A stretch of 52,758 bases of DNA from NCBI RefSeq assembly GCF_019733355.1, contig NZ_JAIHLQ010000043.1:1-52758 (forward strand), given 5' to 3'. Origin of the DNA: Pseudomonas baetica (GTDB lineage Bacteria; Pseudomonadota; Gammaproteobacteria; Pseudomonadales; Pseudomonadaceae). Position numbers and translations under genes: made by a program. Positions 7,467 to 16,099 of the stretch are shown here, piece after piece (within the stretch, counting starts at the first letter, position 1; every line of letters begins with the position of its first letter). Under the pieces are notes generated by a model. It was not told the DNA's origin and searched no databases. It worked only from the letters and a program-made list of their open reading frames with translations.

Positions 7467-8335
7467 TTCAAACCGACAAACTGCCAATAGAAGTCGGTTA
7501 TTTGACCACCCCAGAGCAAGGCAATCCAGCCGGCAATTGCCAGATAGGGTCCAAAGGGGATCGGCGTCGAGGTTTTCTGCTGACGCAGACGCAGCAAAAT
7601 CACGCCGATGATTGCGCCCACCAGCGATGACAACAGAATCGTCAACGGCAGAATCTGCCAGCCACCCCACGCTCCGAGCAACGCCAATAGCTTGAAATCA
7701 CCGTGACCGATACCGTCCTTGCCGGTGATCAGCTTGAACAGCCAGAACACCGACCACAACGCCATATACCCGGCCACCGCCCCCCACAGTGCATCGTGCA
7801 ACGGCACGAACAGCCCGAAGCTGTTGACGATCAACCCAAGCCACAGCAGCGGCAAAACCAGTACATCGGGGAGCAGTTGATGCTCGGTGTCGATCAGACT
7901 CATCGCCAGCAAGCCCCAGGTCAGAAAGATCAACAGGCACGCCGGCCAGCCAAAACCCAGATGCAAAGCGATGAACGCCGAGAGCAGGCCGCAGGCCAGT
8001 TCGGTCAGCGGATAGCGTTTGCTGATCGGCGCGGCGCACGCAGAGCAGCGTCCGCGCAGCCACAGATAGCTGAGCAGCGGAATGTTCTCCCACGGGCGAA
8101 TTCGATGAGCGCAATGCGGGCACTCGGAGTGAGGCAGCATCAGGTTGTAAGTCGACAGCGACGTTTCGCCGGGCAGGCCGAGTACATCCTGAGCCTGCTG
8201 GCGCCAATCACGCTCGAGCATTTTCGGCAGGCGCCAGATCAGCACATTGAGGAAGCTGCCGACCACCAGCCCGAGCAGCAGCGCAGTGAAAACAAAGGCC
8301 AGCGGATACAGGGCAAACAGTTCGTCGATAGGCAT
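7463..8335 (-). CDS. pilD: Prepilin leader peptidase / N-methyltransferase
   Basis: A 290-aa inner-membrane aspartic protease that cleaves type IV prepilins and pseudopilins after glycine and methylates the new N-terminal phenylalanine. The N-terminal zinc-type cytoplasmic loop has paired cysteines C72-x2-C75 and C97-x2-C100. Catalytic aspartates are D149 (SLIDTEHQ) and D213 in the GHGDFK version of the GxGD motif. Seven to eight membrane helices are visible. The start lies 1 nt after the pilC stop. Its substrate PilA is encoded 3 kb away, and it would also serve type II secretion pseudopilins. Confidence 0.97.
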   Translation of the reverse strand: MPIDELFALYPLAFVFTALLLGLVVGSFLNVLIWRLPKMLERDWRQQAQDVLGLPGETSLSTYNLMLPHSECPHCAHRIRPWENIPLLSYLWLRGRCSACAAPISKRYPLTELACGLLSAFIALHLGFGWPACLLIFLTWGLLAMSLIDTEHQLLPDVLVLPLLWLGLIVNSFGLFVPLHDALWGAVAGYMALWSVFWLFKLITGKDGIGHGDFKLLALLGAWGGWQILPLTILLSSLVGAIIGVILLRLRQQKTSTPIPFGPYLAIAGWIALLWGGQITDFYWQFVGLK

Positions 8336-8336
8336 G

Positions 8337-9554
8337 TCAGATCGCTGAGCCGAGTTGGAAAATTGGCAAGTACATGGCCACCACCAGACCGCCGACGATT
8401 ACCCCGAGCACCACCATGATGAACGGCTCCATGAGGCTGGTGAGGTTGTCGACCATGTTGTCCACTTCGTCCTCGTAAAACCCCGCGACCTTGGCGAGCA
8501 TGTCGTCCAGTGCGCCGGACTCTTCGCCGATCGCGGTCATCTGCACCGCCATGCTTGGAAAGACGCCCGTGGCGCGCATCGAAAAATTCAGCTGCATGCC
8601 GGTAGAAACGTCCTGACGGATCCGCAGCACCGCACGCTTGAACACCACGTTGCCGGTGGCGCCTGCAACCGATTCGAGGGCTTCCACCAGCGGCACGCCG
8701 GCAGCAAATGTGGTTGACAGTGTTCGGGCGAAACGCGCAACGGCGGATTTGTACATCATCGTGCCGACCAAGGGCAGCTTCAGCAGCCAGGTGTCTCGAC
8801 GGTCACGCAACCCCTGGGATTTTTTCAGCGCATGGCGGGTGCCGAACACCGCCGCCACCAGTGCGCCGAGTACCGCCCACCACCACTGCTGCATGAATTC
8901 CGAGAGGTTGATCACCATCAGGGTGAAGGCCGGCAGTTCGGCGCCGAAGCCTGCGAACACCGACTGAAATTGCGGTACCACCTTCACCAGCAGGATCCCG
9001 GTCACGACCCCAGCCACCAACACCACGGCGGTCGGATAGGTCATGGCCTTCTTGATCTTGGCTTTCAGGCTTTCGCTTTTTTCTTTATAGGTCGCGACGC
9101 GTTCGAGCAAGGTGTCGAGGGCGCCGGACTGCTCGCCGGCGTCCACCAGGTTGCAATACAACTCGTCAAAATATTGCGGCTTTTTGCGCAGGGCGTTGGC
9201 GAAACTGTTGCCCGCAGCGACTTCCTGTTTCACGTCGTCGACCAGTTTGCGCATGGCCGGGTTTTCAAAGCCCTCGCCGATGATGTCGAACGATTGCAGC
9301 AGAGGGACGCCGGCCTTCATCATGGTTGCCATTTGCCGGGTGAACAGGGCGATGTCCCGGGCCTTGATGCGGTTGCCGAAACTCAGCAGGACAGCTGATT
9401 TCTTGCGCACCTTCCCGGGGTTGATACCTTGCTTGCGCAATTGTGCCTTGATCAGCGCGGGATTCTGTCCACTCAATTCGCCGGTGATCTTGCTGCCTTT
9501 CCTGTCCGTGCCTTCCCAGGCGTAGACGCTGATTTTCGCTGCCTTGCCCGCCAT
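8337..9554 (-). CDS. pilC: Type IV pilus inner-membrane platform protein PilC
   Basis: A 405-aa GspF/PilC-family platform protein. The N-terminal cytoplasmic segment (AKISVYAWEGTDRKG) is followed by two related repeats containing FTRQMATMMKAGVPLLQ and FARTLSTTFAAGVPLVEAL, each with membrane helices, and a final helix at the C-terminus. It links the PilB ATPase to pilin assembly. Start ATG at 9554 is 2 nt downstream of the pilB stop; length is typical. Confidence 0.97.
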   Translation of the reverse strand: MAGKAAKISVYAWEGTDRKGSKITGELSGQNPALIKAQLRKQGINPGKVRKKSAVLLSFGNRIKARDIALFTRQMATMMKAGVPLLQSFDIIGEGFENPAMRKLVDDVKQEVAAGNSFANALRKKPQYFDELYCNLVDAGEQSGALDTLLERVATYKEKSESLKAKIKKAMTYPTAVVLVAGVVTGILLVKVVPQFQSVFAGFGAELPAFTLMVINLSEFMQQWWWAVLGALVAAVFGTRHALKKSQGLRDRRDTWLLKLPLVGTMMYKSAVARFARTLSTTFAAGVPLVEALESVAGATGNVVFKRAVLRIRQDVSTGMQLNFSMRATGVFPSMAVQMTAIGEESGALDDMLAKVAGFYEDEVDNMVDNLTSLMEPFIMVVLGVIVGGLVVAMYLPIFQLGSAI

Positions 9555-9556
9555 GT

Positions 9557-11257
9557 TCAGTCCTTGGTGACCCGGTTGATTTCTTCAAGGCTGGTGATGC
9601 CTTGCATGGCCTTGTGCAAGCCTGAGGTGCGCAGGTCGTCGAAGCCGTCACGGCGCATCTGGCTGTCGATTTCCAGCGAGTTGCCTTCGGCCATGATCAG
9701 CCGTTGCAGCTCCGGTGTGTTTTTCACCACTTCATAAATCCCCACACGCCCCTTGTAACCGCCGTTGCAATGATCGCAACCGACCGGCTCGTAGATCGTG
9801 AAACTGCCAATGCGTTCCTCGGGGAAGCCTTCCTTGATCAGCGTTTCGCGCGGGATCTCGATGGGTTTCTTGCAGTGGCTGCACAACTTGCGCGCCAGCC
9901 GTTGCGCAATGATCAGGCTGACCGAGGTGGCGATGTTGAAACCGGGGATGCCCATGTTGTGCAGGCGGGTCAGGGTTTCGGCTGCGCTGTTGGTGTGCAG
10001 CGTGGACAGCACGAGGTGGCCGGTCTGCGCAGCCTTGATCGCGATTTCGGCGGTTTCCAAATCGCGGATCTCGCCGACCATGATCACGTCCGGGTCCTGA
10101 CGCAGAAACGAACGCAGGGCCTGGGCGAAATCCAGCCCTTGTTTCGGATTGACGTTGACCTGATTGATGCCTTCCATGTTGATCTCCACCGGGTCTTCGG
10201 CGGTGGAAATATTGATGTCGACGGTGTTGAGGATGTTCAGGCCGGTATACAGCGATACGGTTTTACCCGAGCCGGTAGGGCCGGTGACCAGAATCATCCC
10301 TTGCGGCTGTTTGAGCGCGGCCATGTACAGGTCTTTTTGCGCCGGCTCGTAGCCGAGGGCATCGATCCCGATCTGCGCGCTGGACGGGTCGAGAATCCGG
10401 ATCACCACTTTTTCGCCCCACAGAGTGGGCAGGGTGTTGACCCGGAAATCGATCGACTTGCTCTTCGACAGGCGCATTTTGATTCGCCCGTCCTGGGGTT
10501 TACGGCGCTCCGAGATATCGAGGCTGGCCATGACTTTCAGGCGTGCGGCGATGCGCCCGGCCAGTTGAATGGGTGGTTTGGCCACTTCGCGCAGAATGCC
10601 GTCGGTGCGTACCCGTACCCGATAGTTTTTCTCGTAGGGCTCGAAGTGCAAGTCGGAAGAGCCGCTCTTGATCGCATCGAGCAGCATCTTGTGGACGAAA
10701 CGCACCACTGGCGCATCGTCGACATCGAGTCCGCCGATGGCGTCCTGATTGCTGTCATCGATGGCTTCGACATCGAGACCGTCGAGATCGACATCGGCCA
10801 TGTCTTCAAGGCCTGAGGTGTGGGTGTCGAAGAATTTTTCGATGGCGTCGGTGAGCTTGTCGTCCTCCACCAGAATGGCTTCGGTGCTCAGGCCAGTGCT
10901 GAACTGGATGTCATTGATCGCTTGATGATTGCTCGGGTCAGAAATGCCCACGAACAGTTTGTTGCCGCGACGCCACAAGGGCAGGGCGTGGTGCTGGCGC
11001 ACCAGTTTTTCACTGACCAGGTCTTTGGGCTGGGTTTCCTTGTCCAGGCAATTGAGATCAAGGAACGCCATGCCGAAGTGCTCCGAGGCGATCTCGGCCA
11101 CCTGAGCGCTTTTCAGCAGTTTGTTCTGTACCAGATAAGTGACCAGCGACAGCCTATCGCGCTGGGCCTGTTGCCAGGCTTGCTGGGCGCTTTTTTCCGT
11201 CAGCAGTTCGGCCTGCACCAATTGCTTGGCCAGACCGCTCAGAGCGATGTCATTCAT
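9557..11257 (-). CDS. pilB: Type IV pilus assembly ATPase PilB
   Basis: A 566-aa secretion ATPase of the GspE/PilB family that powers pilus extension. An N-terminal MshEN-type domain (about 1-160) precedes the ATPase core, which has Walker A GPTGSGKT, the Walker B region DPDVIMVGEIRD, His-box TGHLVLSTLHTN, and the tetracysteine zinc site CSHC...CDHC. The ATG at 11257 is preferred over GTG at 11272. It is the first gene of the pilBCD-coaE-yacG operon, divergent from pilA, with which it shares a 226-bp intergenic region. Confidence 0.97.
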   Translation of the reverse strand: MNDIALSGLAKQLVQAELLTEKSAQQAWQQAQRDRLSLVTYLVQNKLLKSAQVAEIASEHFGMAFLDLNCLDKETQPKDLVSEKLVRQHHALPLWRRGNKLFVGISDPSNHQAINDIQFSTGLSTEAILVEDDKLTDAIEKFFDTHTSGLEDMADVDLDGLDVEAIDDSNQDAIGGLDVDDAPVVRFVHKMLLDAIKSGSSDLHFEPYEKNYRVRVRTDGILREVAKPPIQLAGRIAARLKVMASLDISERRKPQDGRIKMRLSKSKSIDFRVNTLPTLWGEKVVIRILDPSSAQIGIDALGYEPAQKDLYMAALKQPQGMILVTGPTGSGKTVSLYTGLNILNTVDINISTAEDPVEINMEGINQVNVNPKQGLDFAQALRSFLRQDPDVIMVGEIRDLETAEIAIKAAQTGHLVLSTLHTNSAAETLTRLHNMGIPGFNIATSVSLIIAQRLARKLCSHCKKPIEIPRETLIKEGFPEERIGSFTIYEPVGCDHCNGGYKGRVGIYEVVKNTPELQRLIMAEGNSLEIDSQMRRDGFDDLRTSGLHKAMQGITSLEEINRVTKD

Positions 11258-11330
11258 GGGGATTCCGCGCACTTGCCGTTCATGACTTATAGCCTAGTCA
11301 AGTGACAGCGCCAAACACGGCCCATGCAGG

Positions 11331-11345
11331 TGACAAAAAGTGTCA
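11331..11345 (+). promoter_or_regulatory. Candidate activator (PilR-like) site upstream of pilA
   Basis: The interrupted palindrome TGACA-AAAAG-TGTCA lies about 75-90 bp upstream of the sigma-54 promoter elements of pilA. Another TGACA is at 11303. PilR in P. aeruginosa recognises TGTC-containing repeats in an equivalent position. The assignment is an inference from sequence and spacing. Confidence 0.45.
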
Positions 11346-11418
11346 GATAGTGCGGTTACAGGTTGTAGGAAACCGCGCCGCCCGCTGCTCGCGCCCAGTC
11401 AGCAGGGCTTTATGGCGA

Positions 11419-11436
11419 TTGGCATGGGCTATGCTC
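11419..11436 (+). promoter_or_regulatory. Sigma-54 promoter of pilA
   Basis: TTGGCATGGGCTATGCTC has GG (11421-11422) and GC (11433-11434) exactly 10 nt apart, the -24/-12 spacing required for RpoN. The expected start site near 11446 leaves a short leader before the pilA ATG at 11484. RpoN/PilR control of pilA is established in P. aeruginosa. Confidence 0.8.
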
Positions 11437-11483
11437 AGTCCTTCTCAGATCATGAGATTTCGACTCATGCATGGAGCGTGTCT

Positions 11484-11924
11484 ATGAAAAAACAACAAGG
11501 TTTTACGCTGATCGAACTGCTGATCGTGGTGGCGATCATCGGCATTCTGGCGACCATCGCGTTGCCGCAGTATTCGAAATATCAGGCACGGTCGAAAGTG
11601 ACGGCGGGGTTGGCGGAAATCAGTGCTCTGAAAGTCCCTTTCGAAGACACCATCAATCAAGGTACTGATCCGTCACTGACGAACGTCGCCGGCAGTGCCA
11701 CGGCCACCACCTCCAACTGCACGCTGGCCGCTTCGGGTACAGCGTCCACAGGCGCTGGCACCATCACCTGTACTTTGGTGAACGCGCCGGGGCCCGTGTT
11801 GGGTAAAATCATCACATTGACCCGCACTGGCGCTGCAACGGGCAGTACCTCTGGCACTTGGAGTTGTGCGTCCACGGTCAATCCCGACTACGCGCCTAAA
11901 GGTTGCCCGGGCAGCGGTGCCTGA
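11484..11924 (+). CDS. pilA: Type IVa major pilin
   Basis: A 146-aa prepilin. The short leader MKKQQG is followed by F7, the residue methylated by PilD, then TLIELLIVVAIIGILATIALP with the essential glutamate E11 (position 5 of the mature protein). The globular part is rich in Ser, Thr, Gly and Ala, with four cysteines in two pairs. The last pair (WSC...KGC) forms the expected C-terminal disulfide loop. It starts at the ATG at 11484, not at upstream in-frame codons, because only this places the leader correctly. It is divergent from pilB and carries its own sigma-54 promoter and terminator. Confidence 0.96.
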   Translation: MKKQQGFTLIELLIVVAIIGILATIALPQYSKYQARSKVTAGLAEISALKVPFEDTINQGTDPSLTNVAGSATATTSNCTLAASGTASTGAGTITCTLVNAPGPVLGKIITLTRTGAATGSTSGTWSCASTVNPDYAPKGCPGSGA

Positions 11925-11944
11925 GGCGTTCAACGGCGTCACGG

Positions 11945-11970
11945 AATGCCCCGCACAGCGGGGCATTTTT
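11945..11970 (+). terminator. Rho-independent terminator of pilA
   Basis: A 10-bp stem AATGCCCCGC (11945-11954) / GCGGGGCATT (11958-11967) with a 3-nt loop and a T run to 11970, 20 nt after the pilA stop. Confidence 0.92.
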
Positions 11971-12038
11971 CATGGCGCGGCGCTTTATAAAAGCCTCAAT
12001 AATTTCAGCATCTTAGGAACTTTTCCAAAAGCCGCAAC

Positions 12039-12077
12039 TTGCATGTGCATATTGCGCAAGTCATGCAATTTGCATGA
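12039..12077 (+). promoter_or_regulatory. Repeated TTGCATG element upstream of the BON gene promoter
   Basis: TTGCATG (12039-12045), its inverse CATGCAA (12062-12068) and a third copy TTGCATG (12070-12076) lie about 65-100 bp upstream of the -24 element of a sigma-54 promoter. This is where an enhancer-binding protein would bind. The protein is not identified. The surrounding 11971-12221 sequence is strikingly AT-rich and otherwise shows no gene. Confidence 0.45.
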
Positions 12078-12139
12078 ATCCGAAAATTTGATTTATTTAT
12101 AAGTTGTTGATTTATATCGTTTTTATTGCGTCATAAAAG

Positions 12140-12157
12140 TTGGCACAGCGTTCGCAA
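12140..12157 (+). promoter_or_regulatory. Sigma-54 promoter of the BON-domain gene
   Basis: TTGGCACAGCGTTCGCAA has the full TGGCAC -24 element and a CGCA -12 element, with GG (12142-12143) and GC (12154-12155) 10 nt apart. The predicted start is near 12167, leaving a leader of about 55 nt. Confidence 0.75.
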
Positions 12158-12221
12158 TATCTTCAGTAACCCTGCTGACAAGACATCCAGCAGACTTTCC
12201 AGAAAAACAGGAGTTACTCGT

Positions 12222-12578
12222 ATGAAGAAGTTCGCTATCACTGCCGCTGCTGCTACCGCGCTGACCCTGACCATGTCTTTCGGTGCATTCGCACAATCCA
12301 CCCAGGCTACTCAGGCACCCATGACGCTGGCTGCCGGTGAAATGACCAAGGCTAAAGAAGCTACTTCCGACACTTGGATCACTACCAAAGTGAAAAGCGA
12401 TTTGGTGACCGAAAAAGGCATCCCAGGCACCGACATCAAAGTTGAAACCAACAAAGGCGTCGTTTCCCTGTCCTCCACTGTTGCAGTGACCGATGCTCAA
12501 AAAGAAATGGCTGTGAGCATCACCAAGAAAATCAAAGGCGTTAAAGCGGTGTCCGCTGACGGCCTGAAAGCCGAGTAA
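12222..12578 (+). CDS. Periplasmic BON-domain protein (OsmY-like)
   Basis: A 118-aa exported protein. The signal peptide MKKFAITAAAATALTLTMSF...AFA is cleaved before QSTQ. One BON domain occupies about residues 50-116 (DTWITTKVKSDLVTEKGIPGTDIKVETNKGVVSLSSTV), including the conserved GVVSLSG-like turn. BON domains bind phospholipid or peptidoglycan surfaces, and the family is osmotic- or envelope-stress related. AGGAG precedes the ATG at 12222. It is monocistronic, downstream of a sigma-54 promoter. The low-complexity linker between signal and domain is usual. Confidence 0.92.
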   Translation: MKKFAITAAAATALTLTMSFGAFAQSTQATQAPMTLAAGEMTKAKEATSDTWITTKVKSDLVTEKGIPGTDIKVETNKGVVSLSSTVAVTDAQKEMAVSITKKIKGVKAVSADGLKAE

Positions 12579-12685
12579 GGCAATGGCTTCTCGCCTGGAC
12601 CGGGAGAAGGCGCGACAGACGGGCCGAGCCATACGTCTGTCGCCACTTTAGAGTTCATGCGACTGGTCACATGGATGTGACCATT

Positions 12686-12715
12686 ACAGGCCCCGACACT
12701 TGTGTCGGGGCCTGT
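12686..12715. terminator. Bidirectional hairpin between BON and DUF2845 genes
   Basis: A perfect 14-bp inverted repeat, ACAGGCCCCGACAC (12686-12699) / GTGTCGGGGCCTGT (12702-12715), with a 2-nt loop. It lies between convergent genes. There is only a weak T-rich stretch on the plus side. Confidence 0.8.
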
Positions 12716-12757
12716 TCTATTTCAGGGTGCCAGAAAAAAACTGCGGGGGGCTGTGGA

Positions 12758-13054
12758 TTAATTCCCGCGGTTGCTGTTGATCTGGCGCAGGCGGTTGCCC
12801 TCAAAGTGCAGGTATTGGTACATGCCGTTGTTCGGGCCGTAAGTCCATTCCTCGATCTGAAACTCTTCTCGGCCATCGGCGCTGCGCTTGTAGCCCAACA
12901 GGTCACGACTGACCGGCTCACCGCACTTCTGAAGCACTTCGCTTGCGCGGTCACCGACGCTGACCAGTTGGCTGCCGCAGCGCAGCGTATCGGACGCCCA
13001 AGTGTTTCCGGCAATGAGTGTCAGGGCCATCGCGGCCAGCCATTGTCGCTTCAT
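12758..13054 (-). CDS. DUF2845 secreted protein
   Basis: A 98-aa protein with signal peptide (MKRQWLAAMALTLIAGNTWA, cut before SDTLRCGS). The mature region LRCGSQLVSVGDRASEVLQKCGEP is the DUF2845 signature, with two cysteines that probably form a disulfide; it resembles small periplasmic BamE-like folds. Function is unknown. The ATG at 13054 shares its A with the TGA stop of the DUF748 gene (TGATG), so the two are translationally coupled; GTG at 13057 is the alternative. Confidence 0.88.
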   Translation of the reverse strand: MKRQWLAAMALTLIAGNTWASDTLRCGSQLVSVGDRASEVLQKCGEPVSRDLLGYKRSADGREEFQIEEWTYGPNNGMYQYLHFEGNRLRQINSNRGN

Positions 13055-16005
13055 CACTCAGCATCCAGGTGCATTTGCGTGACCACTCGACCGTCGCTTT
13101 CAGCCTCGCCAAGGTTGGCGTCGATGAAGTACACGCGGTCGTCCGCCAACTGGCCCTTGTCCACCAGATAATCCTTGATGCTGCTGGCGCGATCCTGGCC
13201 CAACTGGCGCAGCAGCACGTCGCTGCCGCTCCAGAAGTTGATCACGCCCTCGCGCATTTTCGCGGTGCGCTCTTCCTTGCCCAGATCCTTCCATTGAGCC
13301 GGTGGCTGGGTTTTCAGACGGGTGCGGTAGATGCCTTCAAGCAGCGGACCTTTCTCGCCATCGGGGACGTTGATCAAGGACGCCTGAGCCGGGACTTTGT
13401 CGCCGCGACGCTGGAGCATCTTGTAGTAGTTGTACTGGTATTCACGCTCCAGACGCTGTTCGGCCAGCAATGGGCCATCGCTGCTTTTCGCGGCAGTGCC
13501 TTCGATTTCCAAGCGCAGGGCCGGGCGCTCTTTGAGTGCCTGGGACAACTTGACCAGCGCCGCTTCGGCGTCCTTGTTCAGCTCGCTGGAACCGGGGGCA
13601 AAGGACACGGTGCCGAGGTCTTGCGAACCACCACCGCTGACCAGCCCGCCAATCAGTTTGAACGGCGCAGCGGCGGCTTTGACGACCAGGTTGCGCAGGG
13701 TCTGCCAGACAATCGGCATCACGCTGAACTGCGGGTTGTTCAAGTCGCCCGTTACCGGCAATTCAATGGAGATCTTGCCGTCGACGTCCTTGAGCAAGGC
13801 AATCGCCAGTTTCAGCGGCAGGCTAACGGCGTCCGGACTGTCGACTTTCTCGCCTAGCTGCAACTGTTCGACCACCACTTTGTTCTCGGCTTTCAACTGG
13901 CCTTTGGTGATCATGTAATGCAGGTCGAGATTGAGGCGGCCCTTGCGGATGCGGTAACCGGCGAACTTGCCGGAGTAGGGCGTCAGCGTGGTCAGTTCGA
14001 CCCGTTTGAAACTGGTGGCGATGTCGAGGCTGGCCATCGGATCGAATGGGTTGACCGCGCCCTTGATGGTCACTGGCGCATAGCGGTCGACCTTGCCCTT
14101 GATGTCGACGCTGGCTGGTTTCGCCTCACGACTGTCGATGGTGCCGATCTGGCCGTTGAGTTGCTGGACGGCGGTGGCGAAGTTCGGGGTCAGGCTGAAG
14201 TCGGCGAAGTTGGCCGAGCCGTCATTGATGGCGATGCCGCCGATGTGAATACCCAGCGGTTTGTCTTTGCTGGCCGGTTTGGCTGCTGCGGTTTTGGCGC
14301 CACTGTCGGCAGGCTGCGGGATCAGCAAGTCATCGATGTTGGTGGTGCGGTCATCGTTGATCATGAACCGCACATACGGTTGGAGCAGATTGACCTTGTC
14401 GATCGACAAGCTGTCGCCGTGCTGATAGTTCAGGCCCTCGACCACTACTTGCTGCCACTTGAGGAAATCGCGGGTTTTCAGGGTGTCCAGGGTGTGCAGT
14501 TGATCGATCTGGGCGCGCCCCGTGACGCTGAGTGCCAAAGGCTCGGTGCTCTTGAGGTTGACCTTCAAGTCACTGCCGAGCATGCCGCTACGCAGTTCCA
14601 GGCGAATGAACGGGTTGATGTAGGACTGCGCGACACGCAGGTCGATGTCCCGGGTTTTCACGTTGAGCTGGGCAGTAACCGGGGCGAGGTTGACCACGCC
14701 GTCGGCCATGACCTTGCCTTGCTTGCCCAGTCCGGTGTCGAGTTTGACCTTGAAGGGTGAGCCGTTGAGGCTGTCGAAATCCTGCAGATCCGCGTTCAGG
14801 GGGCCGACATCCAGCGCCACGGGCGGATTGGCCGAGCGGTCAGCCAGGTGCACTTGATAGTTGCGCAATTGCACGTCTTTGAGCAGCACTTGCCACGGCT
14901 TGCTCGGTGCGGTGGACTCGGGTTTCGGCGAGTCGGCGGCGGCCGGGGTAGCCTTGGGTTCGGCGGCGGCTTGGGCGGCAGGTTTCGACGGTTGACTGGC
15001 AAACAGTTTCTGCCAGTCCAGTTGGCCGTCGGCTTCAAGGGCTGCCCAGGTTTCGAGTTTCTGGCTGCGGATCTTGCCGACCACGACCTGCTGTTTGGCC
15101 AGATCGACCGTGGTTTCGCTGACATCGAGGCGTTCGAGTTTCGCCAGCGGGCGTCCGTCCGGCGCTTTGATCGCGAATGGCGCAATGCTCACCGCGACAT
15201 TGTTGAGCAGCAATTCGGTTTCTTTCGACAGATTGAGTTTGTAGTCGGTACTGAGGCTGACCACGCCGTTTTCCAGCACCAACGGCACCGCGTCTCGCAC
15301 ATAGGGCCAGAAGGATTTCATCTGGCCATCGGTGACTTTCAATGTGCCTTCGGAGGTGAATGGAATCAGGCTGAGGTTGCCTTTCCAGTCGATTTGCCCA
15401 CCGGCCGGGCCAGCGGCCACCAGCGTCATGTCGGCGTTGTCTTCGGGAAGGGTGCTGAGGTTTTTCAGTTCGAAGTCGAGTTTGTCGTAGAGGAATTCGA
15501 TGGGCTCGCTGGGCCGCGCGTCTTCAAAGTGGACATAGCCGTCGGCCAGCTTGATCCGTTCTATGCGCAACGGAAACGGCTTGGCATCTGGATCTGCCGG
15601 GGTCGGTTCGCTGGCGGGAATGTTGAATAACCCAAGCAGATTGAGCTTGCCGTCCTTGGCGAAGAGGATTTCGGTCTTGGGCTTGTCGAGTTCGATGTCG
15701 GACAGGTGCAGCGCTTTTGTCCACAGGCTGTCGAGTTGCAGGTTGGCATACAGGCGCTCGAAGCCGACTTGTTCCTTGCCCGGTTCGCCGATGCCCAACC
15801 CCCACAGGGTGACCTCAAGGCTGAACGGATTGAGTTCGATGCGCTGAATATGCGCAGGCACCGTCGCGTAGTTGGCCAGTTGCTGATTGGCCACGCGCAG
15901 GGCGATGCCCGGCAAAATCAGAAACCCCAGCAGGCTGTAGAGGGCCAGGGCGGTCAACAAGGCGCCAATCGCGCGAATCAATCCTTTGTGCATGTGCGGC
16001 TTCAT
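13054..16005 (-). CDS. DUF748 AsmA-like envelope protein
   Basis: A large protein of about 983 aa with one N-terminal membrane helix (ALLTALALYSLLGFLILPG). A long beta-rich periplasmic region follows, with repeated AsmA/DUF748-type segments such as RLNLDLHYMITKGQLKAENK, IDQLHTLDTL and SIELPVTGDLNNPQFSV. The last 180 residues contain an OmpA-like stretch (FAPGSSELNKDAEAALVKL...LRLEIEGTA), suggesting peptidoglycan contact. Bacterial AsmA-like bridges move phospholipid between membranes; that role is inferred. A proline/alanine-rich linker lies near residue 350. The start is uncertain among 16005, 15993 and 16038. It is coupled to the DUF2845 gene. Confidence 0.88.
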   Translation of the reverse strand: MKPHMHKGLIRAIGALLTALALYSLLGFLILPGIALRVANQQLANYATVPAHIQRIELNPFSLEVTLWGLGIGEPGKEQVGFERLYANLQLDSLWTKALHLSDIELDKPKTEILFAKDGKLNLLGLFNIPASEPTPADPDAKPFPLRIERIKLADGYVHFEDARPSEPIEFLYDKLDFELKNLSTLPEDNADMTLVAAGPAGGQIDWKGNLSLIPFTSEGTLKVTDGQMKSFWPYVRDAVPLVLENGVVSLSTDYKLNLSKETELLLNNVAVSIAPFAIKAPDGRPLAKLERLDVSETTVDLAKQQVVVGKIRSQKLETWAALEADGQLDWQKLFASQPSKPAAQAAAEPKATPAAADSPKPESTAPSKPWQVLLKDVQLRNYQVHLADRSANPPVALDVGPLNADLQDFDSLNGSPFKVKLDTGLGKQGKVMADGVVNLAPVTAQLNVKTRDIDLRVAQSYINPFIRLELRSGMLGSDLKVNLKSTEPLALSVTGRAQIDQLHTLDTLKTRDFLKWQQVVVEGLNYQHGDSLSIDKVNLLQPYVRFMINDDRTTNIDDLLIPQPADSGAKTAAAKPASKDKPLGIHIGGIAINDGSANFADFSLTPNFATAVQQLNGQIGTIDSREAKPASVDIKGKVDRYAPVTIKGAVNPFDPMASLDIATSFKRVELTTLTPYSGKFAGYRIRKGRLNLDLHYMITKGQLKAENKVVVEQLQLGEKVDSPDAVSLPLKLAIALLKDVDGKISIELPVTGDLNNPQFSVMPIVWQTLRNLVVKAAAAPFKLIGGLVSGGGSQDLGTVSFAPGSSELNKDAEAALVKLSQALKERPALRLEIEGTAAKSSDGPLLAEQRLEREYQYNYYKMLQRRGDKVPAQASLINVPDGEKGPLLEGIYRTRLKTQPPAQWKDLGKEERTAKMREGVINFWSGSDVLLRQLGQDRASSIKDYLVDKGQLADDRVYFIDANLGEAESDGRVVTQMHLDAE

Positions 16006-16099
16006 CTGTCTGAATCGGAGTGCCTTGGAGTATGGCACGCGATTCTGGTTCCGAAGTGCTCACACCTTGCAGCAAGTGTCTGAAAGTTGTGAGTGAGGC

